A model generated the notes under the pieces. It was not told where the DNA came from and ran no database searches. It saw only the letters and a program-made list of their open reading frames with translations. This document shows, piece by piece, positions 26,817-32,323 of a DNA stretch of 64,000 nt. This stretch comes from Paenibacillus sp. FSL M7-0420 (lineage in GTDB: Bacteria; Bacillota; Bacilli; Paenibacillales; Paenibacillaceae). How positions within the stretch are numbered: position 1 is the first letter of the stretch; each line of letters opens with the position of its first letter. The DNA is taken from positions 3,906,001-3,970,000 of the forward strand of contig NZ_JBBOCJ010000001.1 of NCBI RefSeq assembly GCF_038002345.1. Direction: 5' to 3'. The position numbers were made by a program, and so were the translations under genes.

Positions 26817-27035
26817 CTACAGTACACTTCTCAACAGACGGATAGCCACCGTATTCAAACGAATGGCCTCGCGGATCGATTCTCTGGCTGCCAGCAGCTC
26901 TCTTCTGGCCCGCGAACCTCTAGGCACTCTACGCAGATTCTCATTGATTTCTTCCAGTCTCTCCAGCAGGACAGCCCGCTGTGTCAGCAGGACATTAATG
27001 GCTCTGCGAATCCGGTTACGTTCTCTTTGGTTCAT
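26817..27035 (-). CDS. Small Arg-rich helical protein, unknown function
   Basis: A 72-residue protein with about one quarter Arg plus many Leu, Glu and Ala in heptad-like spacing (AVLLERLEEINENLRRV), so most likely a coiled-coil or helical hairpin. ATG 27035 follows AGAGGTG at a good distance. High positive charge would allow binding to nucleic acid or to acidic spore or envelope components, but nothing in the sequence settles that. I recognise no named family. Confidence 0.7.
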   Translation of the reverse strand: MNQRERNRIRRAINVLLTQRAVLLERLEEINENLRRVPRGSRARRELLAARESIREAIRLNTVAIRLLRSVL

Positions 27036-27149
27036 CTTTACACCTCTTTTACACTTGGATAGTATAAGAGATGCCAAGAATGGCTCCAAAGATTGTGTGA
27101 TTCGGCAGTAATGTTAGTTAGAGCTGCAGGTAGTGGGCAGCGAATCTGC

Positions 27150-27371
27150 TTACTTCTTGTTCAATCGTACCCGGAATTCAAATTCATCGCGTCTATAAGT
27201 CATTCCGGCCAGCACAATGTACTCCGGTGTCCATTTCTGTACAGGTCCGGCATAATCAGCAATCACATGCGGTTTGCCATCAACCAGCTGAACGACGTAG
27301 ACCTGTACCTGTGCCAGTGCGGCAGCGAATAGATCAGCATCACTGGACAGTACTTTATAAGCCGTATTCAA
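27150..27371 (-). CDS. Hypothetical protein, TTG start
   Basis: A 73-residue predicted cytoplasmic protein, apparently a small beta-rich domain (AQVQVYVVQLVDGKPHVIAD, later EYIVLAGMTYRRDEFEF). A frame from ATG 27398 exists, but AAGGAGG lies between that ATG and TTG 27371 at ideal spacing, which makes TTG the likely start. No family recognised; no obvious operon partner. Confidence 0.65.
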   Translation of the reverse strand: MNTAYKVLSSDADLFAAALAQVQVYVVQLVDGKPHVIADYAGPVQKWTPEYIVLAGMTYRRDEFEFRVRLNKK

Positions 27372-27462
27372 CTTCGTTCCTCCTTGTTCCACAACCATAT
27401 TAAAGATTCCGTCTCGAATCTATTCAATTATACCGGGTCATGGAACAATATGTAAACCATAT

Positions 27463-27822
27463 TTACAGCTTAATAAAAAGGATTTTGAACAATCCGATAT
27501 ACTTCTTCGTGGCCCCGCCATCCCGGGTAAAAAAATTGGTATTCTTAAGGTCTGGTACACTGAATACTGAGAACAAAATGTAGTTATCCCTCTCGGTCAA
27601 AGACTCAATTACAGGCTGGGCCACCACTTTGCTAATTCCGTCGCCTATTTCCTGATCAATCGTATTCTCCAGATTCTTTACAGAATATTCACTGAATGCT
27701 TCCTTTCCCGGATTCGTAACCGCCATCACAATCAGAACAAGGATAAGGACCAGTAACGACTTACCGCCCGATCTCCTGCGGACTCTGCGTGCAGGGCTTG
27801 GCGTATCATAACGCGAATTCAT
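27463..27822 (-). CDS. DUF4359-like membrane protein
   Basis: A 119-residue protein: a basic cytoplasmic N-terminus, one membrane segment (SLLVLILVLIVMAVTNP, about 22-38) and an outside domain of about 80 residues. The NPGKEAFSEY motif directly after the helix and the late segment NYILFSVFSV match the DUF4359 pattern. Function unknown. It is 15 bp downstream of a small secreted-protein gene on the same strand, so the two are probably one transcript. Confidence 0.7.
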   Translation of the reverse strand: MNSRYDTPSPARRVRRRSGGKSLLVLILVLIVMAVTNPGKEAFSEYSVKNLENTIDQEIGDGISKVVAQPVIESLTERDNYILFSVFSVPDLKNTNFFTRDGGATKKYIGLFKILFIKL

Positions 27823-27837
27823 TCTTTTCCCCCTCTA

Positions 27838-28110
27838 CTACAGAATATATAGTATCTCTTGCAGCATGACCCCCAGCGGATTCAACATCATCCGGTACAC
27901 GAAGAGCATCCCACTGCTAATACCACTGCCCCCGACATCCATGCTGCTCCAATCCCACAACGGCAGAGCCGGCGCATCCAGCCCATATTGCTCCATAAGC
28001 CTAGCTTGGGTCTCCGCTGGCACAGCCACTCCTTCCGCCCCAGCCACCGGACCTATCAACGCCAGGATGAGCATCAGCGAAAGCATAATCTTATATGTAT
28101 TCTTCATCAT
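27838..28110 (-). CDS. Small secreted or membrane protein, unknown function
   Basis: A 90-residue protein with a clear signal peptide (IMLSLMLILALIGPVAGAEG, cleavage near residue 25). The mature part is short, with LWDWSSMDVGGSGISSG and a hydrophobic C-terminus (MLFVYRMMLNPLGVMLQEIL) that could re-enter the membrane. GGGAGCGG precedes the start. It may be a truncated form of a longer exported protein, as it ends just after a hydrophobic helix; no continuation is seen in other frames. Probably co-transcribed with the DUF4359-like gene. Confidence 0.6.
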   Translation of the reverse strand: MMKNTYKIMLSLMLILALIGPVAGAEGVAVPAETQARLMEQYGLDAPALPLWDWSSMDVGGSGISSGMLFVYRMMLNPLGVMLQEILYIL

Positions 28111-28248
28111 CCGCTCCCATGTCTGCCACTAGGATTCTCTTCTGGTTAAGTATATAGGAGATGGAATAGTATGTAAAATGGATTGATCTGAAGTTATAAT
28201 TCCTTTATATTATGATGTAAGGGCTTTGCTCAGTCGTCATCTTCACTC

Positions 28249-28283
28249 CTCTCCCCCATACTAAAAATCGGGAGAGTTTTTTT
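28249..28283 (+). terminator. Terminator or attenuator ahead of a small membrane peptide gene
   Basis: CTCTCCC / GGGAGAG stem with a 14-base loop and seven Ts, ending 17 bp before a 41-codon ORF. A possible promoter (TTGATC, then TATATT about 17 bp later, near 28180-28210) would produce a 60-70 nt leader ending here. So it could be the end of a tiny RNA or an attenuator for the following ORFs. Confidence 0.65.
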
Positions 28284-28300
28284 ATGTAGGAGATAAATGT

Positions 28301-28426
28301 ATGAATGGAAATAAAGTTATCCTCATTCTTCTGTCCATATCCATACTGGGTGTAATCCTTTACTTCGGAATAGCTTATGGACTGCTATGGTATGCCTTCC
28401 GGTCCCCGGTTCCCATTGAAGAATAA
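28301..28426 (+). CDS. 41-residue single-span membrane peptide
   Basis: Starts MNGNKVILILLSISIL, one long hydrophobic helix (about residues 5-32), ends RSPVPIEE. TAGGAG lies eight bases before the ATG, a good ribosome site. It resembles the size and layout of small stress-related or type I toxin-like membrane peptides, but that is only an analogy. A degraded copy of its 3' half occurs at 28599-28664, evidence that it was once duplicated and is not a chance ORF. Confidence 0.55.
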   Translation: MNGNKVILILLSISILGVILYFGIAYGLLWYAFRSPVPIEE

Positions 28427-28448
28427 TCTATAAAACCTGGGAGGGAAC

Positions 28449-28577
28449 GTGAATGGATTTTCGCTTAAGGCTATGCCGCTCATCCAAGGTGTTCTGATCA
28501 GCGAATATTCGCCAGAGATCCTCCCTACGATCAACCAACTTACAAAGCAGCTAGGCACATACTACGCTTGGTGGTAG
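28449..28577 (+). CDS. 42-residue peptide ORF, GTG start
   Basis: Reads (M)NGFSLKAMPLIQGVLISE and ends with LGTYYAWW. GGGAGGG lies just before the GTG, and it follows the membrane peptide ORF by 22 bp. Its last codons form part of the terminator stem at 28554-28591, which is unusual but seen in tight operons. No signal peptide. It has no recognised relatives by eye; translation is plausible but unproven. Confidence 0.4.
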   Translation: MNGFSLKAMPLIQGVLISEYSPEILPTINQLTKQLGTYYAWW

Positions 28578-28591
28578 TAGGCGCCTTTTTT
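28554..28591 (+). terminator. Terminator of the small-peptide transcript
   Basis: GGCACATACTAC / GTAGTAGGCGCC imperfect stem followed by six Ts; overlaps the end of the 42-residue ORF. Confidence 0.7.
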
Positions 28592-28598
28592 ATAAACA

Positions 28599-28664
28599 TA
28601 CTTCGGAATAACTTATATACTAATGTAGCAGATCTTCCGCCCCCCGTTTGACTTTGAACAATAA
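28599..28664 (+). pseudogene. Decayed second copy of the small membrane peptide 3' half
   Basis: The stretch from TACTTCGGAATA to CAATAA aligns over its whole length with codons 21 to stop of the 41-residue peptide gene. Shared codons include Tyr-Phe-Gly-Ile, then a Phe-Arg pair before prolines, and a Glu near the stop. This copy has an in-frame TAG in the middle and no start, so it cannot make the peptide. Confidence 0.6.
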
Positions 28665-28696
28665 TCTTAGAACTACACCATCTAAGTAATGTCATC

Positions 28697-28753
28697 ATGT
28701 TAAGATTACTTATAATCAAAAAGCACCTCCAAAATATATATTTCATGAGATAA
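28697..28753 (+). CDS. Possible 18-residue leader peptide of the acetyltransferase gene
   Basis: ORF MLRLLIIKKHLQNIYFMR, stop TAA, 36 bp before the acetyltransferase ATG. Its codons for His-Leu-Gln overlap the CACCTCC arm that can pair with the next gene's ribosome site. This is the arrangement used in translational attenuation of some resistance genes. Its own Shine-Dalgarno sequence is weak, which lowers confidence. Confidence 0.4.
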   Translation: MLRLLIIKKHLQNIYFMR

Positions 28754-28784
28754 ACTTATAGAATCGTGATATTATTTGGAGGTG
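28724..28784 (+). promoter_or_regulatory. Hairpin that can mask the acetyltransferase ribosome site
   Basis: CACCTCCAAAATATAT (28724-28739) pairs at 14 of 16 positions with ATATTATTTGGAGGTG (28769-28784). The second arm contains the whole GGAGGTG Shine-Dalgarno sequence of the downstream gene, so folding would hide it. A DNA operator is the alternative reading of this inverted repeat. Confidence 0.6.
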
Positions 28785-28789
28785 TACTT

Positions 28790-29377
28790 ATGCGAAATAT
28801 AGATTATACAAACTATTATTGGCAAGATGATGAAATTAGATTGCGTTCAATAGAGGCTGAGGATTGGGAAAGTATATATTTAACTGCATTTGATACCCCT
28901 GCCCGTCGTTTTCTGGAATGTACTATTGAATTGCCGCCTACAATCTCGGATGCGAAGAAATTCGTTGAAGAGAACGTTGAATTTTCATCCACTAATGGCC
29001 GAATCATGTTTACTATTGAAAATATGAATGGTGAAACGGTAGGTGGTATTAATCTAAACAGCATTGACGAGAGGAATGGTACTTTCAGCATAGGTATTGT
29101 AATTGATCATCCCTATCGAGGTAAGGGTTACGGTACCAGGGCAGTGCACATGCTCTTAAAATATGCATTTTTCGAGCGTAGACTTAATAAATTTAATGAT
29201 TATGTTCTGGACGCAAATAAGGCATCGGCTGCTATGCTTAGAAAAGTAGGATGCGTTCAAGAAGGAGTCCGACGTCAAATCTTCTATATCAATGGTAAAT
29301 ATCATGATTCTATGTTGTTTGGTTTAACAAAGAATGAATATAGGGATCTTCATCATAAGGATCACCAAAATATATAA
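28790..29377 (+). CDS. GNAT-family N-acetyltransferase (RimJ/RimL-like)
   Basis: A 195-residue acetyltransferase. The core is GGINLNSIDE, then the acetyl-CoA loop PYRGKGYGTRAVHMLL (R/Q-x-x-G-x-G/A) and the late segment ASAAMLRKVGCVQEGVRRQ typical of GNATs that act on protein N-termini, small amines or antibiotics. Start ATG 28790 follows TTTGGAGGTG. The gene is markedly more AT-rich than housekeeping neighbours and sits in an accessory region, which suggests transfer. The upstream hairpin and leader ORF suggest inducible translation. Substrate unknown. Confidence 0.88.
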   Translation: MRNIDYTNYYWQDDEIRLRSIEAEDWESIYLTAFDTPARRFLECTIELPPTISDAKKFVEENVEFSSTNGRIMFTIENMNGETVGGINLNSIDERNGTFSIGIVIDHPYRGKGYGTRAVHMLLKYAFFERRLNKFNDYVLDANKASAAMLRKVGCVQEGVRRQIFYINGKYHDSMLFGLTKNEYRDLHHKDHQNI

Positions 29378-29416
29378 TCATACATTAACCTAATCAGAGA
29401 CGTTCAGTTCCATATA

Positions 29417-29468
29417 CCAACAGCAGTCCGGGATTTATTTCTCGGTAAAAGAGAGCTGTTGGTTTTTT
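29417..29468 (+). terminator. Terminator of the acetyltransferase gene
   Basis: CCAACAGC / GCTGTTGG stem with a large loop and six Ts, 40 bp after the stop. Confidence 0.85.
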
Positions 29469-29495
29469 ATATTAGAGTTTGTTGAGGTGATCAAA

Positions 29496-29606
29496 TTGAA
29501 GAAATACAACAGATCTGAAAAAGTCATTATTGGAGTGCTGCTTGGTATGACTGCTGTGCTAGCTTTAGGAAGCCTGTTCTTTTGTTATGTCTTCAGCACA
29601 ATATAA
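29496..29606 (+). CDS. 36-residue membrane peptide, TTG start
   Basis: Reads (M)KKYNRSEKVIIGVLLG and ends LFFCYVFSTI: a short basic N-terminus and one hydrophobic helix to the end. GAGGTGA lies seven bases before TTG. It lies after the acetyltransferase terminator, so it needs its own promoter. Similar in design but not in sequence to the 41-residue peptide at 28301. Function unknown. Confidence 0.5.
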   Translation: MKKYNRSEKVIIGVLLGMTAVLALGSLFFCYVFSTI

Positions 29607-29627
29607 AATAATCTCCTCGCTGCCGCC

Positions 29628-29700
29628 AATTGTATTCGGTTTTTTGCATACATTGGGCCTGGTCGTCTCCGTGACACCCATTGTATTCGGTTTAATACGA
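29628..29700. repeat. Palindromic repeat units A and B, left of the IS110 element
   Basis: Unit A (29628-29656) has ATTGTATTCGG, a T-run and GCATACATTGG. Unit B starts 51 bp later (29680) with the same ATTGTATTCGGTTT, but its second half is missing after 29693. They belong to the same family as the array at 47272-47965 and to units at 31289-31413. Confidence 0.75.
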
Positions 29701-29797
29701 AAATAAAAGTACCGGACAATGCACCGCAGACTGGATTTTGACAAAAAAAGACCCACCGCCCTAAAAAAACGTTTCGTTTTTTTTGAAAAAGGGGAGA

Positions 29798-31030
29798 CTA
29801 TGGGGTAGGATTTAGTTGCACGCTATATCCTAACTGCTGGATATATTGCACGTACCGATCCAACCGGTTTTTCTTGGACGTCTCATCGCCTAGTGAGACG
29901 TCTATTTCTTGGTAGGACCTCTTCTCCCGCATCAGGGCATGGAGGATTCGAATCAGCAAATGCGCGGTGGCGACGTTTGCTTTTTTATCGCCTCGTCTCT
30001 TACGTATTCGTCGAAAGAATTGGCCGATCCGGTTCGAGGACCGAGAGTTCGCCCAAGCCGCCTGACACAAGGCCCCTTTCAGATGCTTGTTCCCTTGCAT
30101 CGTTTTTGACTTTCTTCGCTTTCCCGCGCTTTCGTTGTTCCCTGGACACACCCCCGCCCATGAAGCAAACTGCGCATCACTCGGGAACATTTCCGCGACA
30201 TGCGGCCCCACTTCGGCAAAGATGGTCACGGCAGACGTCCGCTCAATTCCTGGAATGGAGTCAATTTGTTCAATCACCTCCAGGTACGGTTCTGCCTTCG
30301 CCTCGATTCGCGCTTCCAGCTCCGTGATCCTTTTCTCCAAATAGACCAAGTGGTCCCAATGGTCTCGAATCATCTCCCGATGATGACGGCGCAACTTGCC
30401 ATTGAGCGCGTCTAGCAACTGCGGAACTTTCTTTTTTAAACGGGTTTTGACCAGGCTTTTAACGGCCATTTCGTCTACGACCTCGCCGTCCATGATCTTC
30501 TGGAGCAGGCCCCGGCCCGAAACCCCATATAGATCGGACATAAAGGTGGTCAGCTTGATGTTAGCATCCTGCAGGATTTTGTGAATACGGTTTTTCTCCG
30601 CCGTCACCGCCTGCACCATCTTACTCCGGTAACGGGTCAAGTCTCGCAAATCCCGGATGTCCTGTTCTGGCACCATACTGCCTTCAATGAGCCCGCAACG
30701 GTGCAATTGCGCTAACCAGCGCGCATCTTGCATGTCACTTTTTCGACCCGGCATATTCTTTACCCGCTGGGCGTTGGCCAAGACCAGATCACAACTGCCC
30801 TCTAAGATATTCCATACCGGTTTCCAAAACACGCCGGTACTCTCCATCACCACTTCCCGACAGCCGTGTTCATTCAGCCAATCTTGCAGGCCTAGCAATT
30901 CTCGGGTTGTCGTCCCAAAGGTTTTCAGGTGACATTGTGGTTTCTGTTCGATCGGTCCTTTCAACACGCAGGCCACAACGGTTTCCTGGTGCACGTCTAG
31001 ACCGGCGCAACACATACGTACAGCATCCAT
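29798..31030 (-). CDS. IS110-family transposase
   Basis: A 410-residue recombinase. The N-terminal RuvC-like DEDD domain shows GLDVHQETVVACV (first Asp), VVMESTGVFW (Glu) and GRKSDMQDARWLAQL (two Asp). A coiled-coil middle follows. The C-terminal Tnp_20 domain has QIDSIPGIERTSAVTIFAEV and the serine motif FASWAGVCPGNNESAGKRR. All catalytic residues are intact, so the element may be active. ATG 31030 follows GGAGG at nine bases; three upstream codons in frame are probably not used. The family moves using a structured bridge RNA from a non-coding end. Confidence 0.95.
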   Translation of the reverse strand: MDAVRMCCAGLDVHQETVVACVLKGPIEQKPQCHLKTFGTTTRELLGLQDWLNEHGCREVVMESTGVFWKPVWNILEGSCDLVLANAQRVKNMPGRKSDMQDARWLAQLHRCGLIEGSMVPEQDIRDLRDLTRYRSKMVQAVTAEKNRIHKILQDANIKLTTFMSDLYGVSGRGLLQKIMDGEVVDEMAVKSLVKTRLKKKVPQLLDALNGKLRRHHREMIRDHWDHLVYLEKRITELEARIEAKAEPYLEVIEQIDSIPGIERTSAVTIFAEVGPHVAEMFPSDAQFASWAGVCPGNNESAGKRRKSKTMQGNKHLKGALCQAAWANSRSSNRIGQFFRRIRKRRGDKKANVATAHLLIRILHALMREKRSYQEIDVSLGDETSKKNRLDRYVQYIQQLGYSVQLNPTP

Positions 31031-31039
31031 TCCAATCAT

Positions 31040-31200
31040 CCTCCATCGTCAGCTTACAAATCATGCGCTCGAGTGAGTGTAATTTAATACACGTACTTTT
31101 GGGGGCTACAATAGGCGATGCTCGAAAAGCGCAATAGAACAGTTTTTCGCACGGGGTGTATCCCAGTAACCGTTTCCGCCCTTTGATTTGTATATGTAGT
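31040..31200 (-). ncRNA. Candidate IS110 bridge RNA region
   Basis: In classical IS110 elements the bridge RNA is encoded in the non-coding region upstream of the recombinase gene and pairs with target and donor DNA. Here that region contains stem-forming sequence such as GTGTA / TACAC around 31078-31093. It also holds TGCGAAAAAC on the minus strand (31142-31151), the exact complement of GTTTTTCGCA in repeat unit C (31295-31304). RNA boundaries and loops were not modelled; only the location and the 10-base match support the call. Confidence 0.35.
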
Positions 31201-31288
31201 GTTGACGACTACAGCCTCATTTAGAATGGTTGCGACGGATGCCACCCACTTATTTTCATTCCTGGGGGTGACAAGGCCTCTGTCTTGT

Positions 31289-31413
31289 CATGCCTGTTTT
31301 TCGCATACATTTGGCCCTCATGTCCTCGCCACTGTCCAATGTATTCGGTTTTTCACATATATTTCGCCTTGTCGCCCCCCGGCGATCCATTGTATTCGGT
31401 TTTCCGCATACAT
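31289..31413. repeat. Palindromic repeat units C, D and E, right of the IS110 element
   Basis: Unit C (31290) has CTGTTTTTCGCATACATT, unit D (31339) ATGTATTCGGTTTTTCACAT and unit E (31389) ATTGTATTCGGTTTTCCGC then ATACAT. Spacing is 49 and 50 bp. Same family as units A/B and the mutL-mutS array. Confidence 0.75.
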
Positions 31414-31486
31414 CTTGGCCCCCACATACGTAAGAGCACTAGATCCCCGGACAGATGTAAATCATACTCTCTAAAAAAATACAAAA

Positions 31487-31554
31487 AGCCCCTAGCGTGT
31501 ATAGCGACAGGGGCTGCTTGTATCCTAGTAAAGCGTCATGTACTGATCTCTTTC
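31487..31554 (-). pseudogene. Remnant of a second glnA 3' end with its terminator
   Basis: Minus-strand reading of 31525-31554 gives ERDQYMTLY and stop, the exact C-terminus of the glutamine synthetase encoded at 32324. Synonymous codons differ (ACG CTT versus ACA TTG). It is followed by an AGCCCCT / AGGGGCT stem and T-run at the same distance as in the real gene. Upstream, similarity stops at once. It is the last 10 codons of a diverged paralogue. Confidence 0.75.
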
Positions 31555-31597
31555 ATTTTTTACGATTATTTTTAATTATCCTATATCTTTCCATTTT

Positions 31598-31995
31598 ATG
31601 GATTGAGCTTTCATTTATCTATTTTTGATAGTTTTGTCTGTTGTAGCATTAGCTTGCCTACCTGGTACCTCTTTCGCAGATAATGCCCAAGCCTCTTTCT
31701 CAAAACAAAAGCTATAACCATAATGGGTGACGTATTTAATAGTCAGGATACGTACTTATTAAGTTCCGTCGAAACGTACACATTTGATTATGATAAAAGT
31801 GATGGAAGCTTTTTGAGATTTTATTTGGTAGACAAAAACCACAAAGGAATGAAAATAATAATATATTCGCCTACCGCTCCTGTCCCCGCAAAAAGAGGCA
31901 GTGGCTCCAATTCCCCTCTAATTTGCAGGGGCTTGGTGGGGATTGAACAATTTTCGAGGAGAGGTTGGTTAATCCGCCCCTTTATTGAAGTGTAG
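31598..31995 (+). pseudogene. Decayed gene for a small secreted protein
   Basis: From ATG 31598 the frame reads Met-Asp-stop, then a textbook signal peptide IVLSVVALACLPGTSFADNA ending in a stop after FSKQKL. A second open stretch follows from 31723 (VFNSQDTYLLSSVETYTFDY, then FLRFYLVDKNHKGMKIIIY). The mature domain thus looks frame-broken from its signal peptide. No complete family domain is recognised. The region is AT-rich and lies beside the IS element. Confidence 0.5.
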
Positions 31996-32067
31996 TAACT
32001 ACGTCCACTCCATATTGATCCCAGGAACATATTCTGTTATATGTCAAATCAATAGGAGGCAGCTACT

Positions 32068-32169
32068 ATGTCTTGCCCGAAGCATCGAAAAGTAATTGTC
32101 GTAAAACTGCACCCGGGTCAAAAAGCGATTATCGTTTGTAAGCATAAAAAACGCCGGCGGCATTGCTAA
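32068..32169 (+). CDS. 33-residue Cys/His/Lys-rich peptide
   Basis: A tiny ORF with an excellent ribosome site (AGGAGG, eight bases before ATG). It starts MSCPKHRKVIVVKLHPGQ and ends CKHKKRRRHC: three Cys, four His and about one third Lys/Arg. The C-P-K-H, C-K-H and R-H-C pattern could hold a metal ion or cross-link; the strong positive charge also fits nucleic acid binding. It is followed by a hairpin terminator of a type repeated at 63124. No family recognised. Confidence 0.55.
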   Translation: MSCPKHRKVIVVKLHPGQKAIIVCKHKKRRRHC

Positions 32170-32181
32170 GATGAATTACAA

Positions 32182-32245
32182 GGGGCTGTTCCAAAAGCCA
32201 TGAAATGGCTACTGGGACAGTCCTTTACTTTGGAGTAGAACATCG
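32182..32245 (+). repeat. Copy 1 of a dispersed hairpin, terminator-like
   Basis: GGGCTGTTCC / GGGACAGTCC stem enclosing an inner GCCATGAAATGGC hairpin, followed by CTTTACTTTGGAGTAGA. Copy 2 at 63124-63190 keeps not only the stem but also loop and downstream bases, so this is more than a chance terminator. Confidence 0.7.
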
Positions 32246-32281
32246 TTAAAAACAAAAAGAAATCCTCTCGCGTCCACATAC

Positions 32282-32315
32282 AAAAAAGCCCCCGGCGCTT
32301 AGAGCGCCGGGGGCT
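32282..32315 (-). terminator. Terminator of the glnRA operon
   Basis: Perfect 13-bp stem AGCCCCCGGCGCT / AGCGCCGGGGGCT, 3-base loop, six Ts on the minus strand, 9 bp after the glnA stop. Confidence 0.95.
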
Positions 32316-32323
32316 GCTGTATC

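Larger units (their letters stand above)
29694..31288 (-). mobile_element. IS110-family insertion sequence (outer limits approximate)
   Basis: The element carries one transposase gene and non-coding ends. IS110 elements lack conventional terminal inverted repeats, so exact ends cannot be read. The left limit given is where repeat unit B loses its second half; the right limit is just before repeat unit C. A size near 1.4-1.6 kb results. Close to the 3' end of the transposase gene a small palindrome AAAAAAACG / CGTTTTTTT lies at 29764-29784. Confidence 0.6.

Noticed and set aside
28540..28746. 68-codon minus-strand frame
   Set aside because: It runs through a terminator and the antisense of the decayed peptide copy; no ribosome site.
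29798..31030. Terminal inverted repeats for the insertion sequence
   Set aside because: None could be found near the gene ends, as expected for IS110; the element was therefore bounded only approximately.
31199..31575. Plus-strand frames across repeat units C-E
   Set aside because: They are made of palindromic repeats and the fossil glnA tail, with no ribosome sites.
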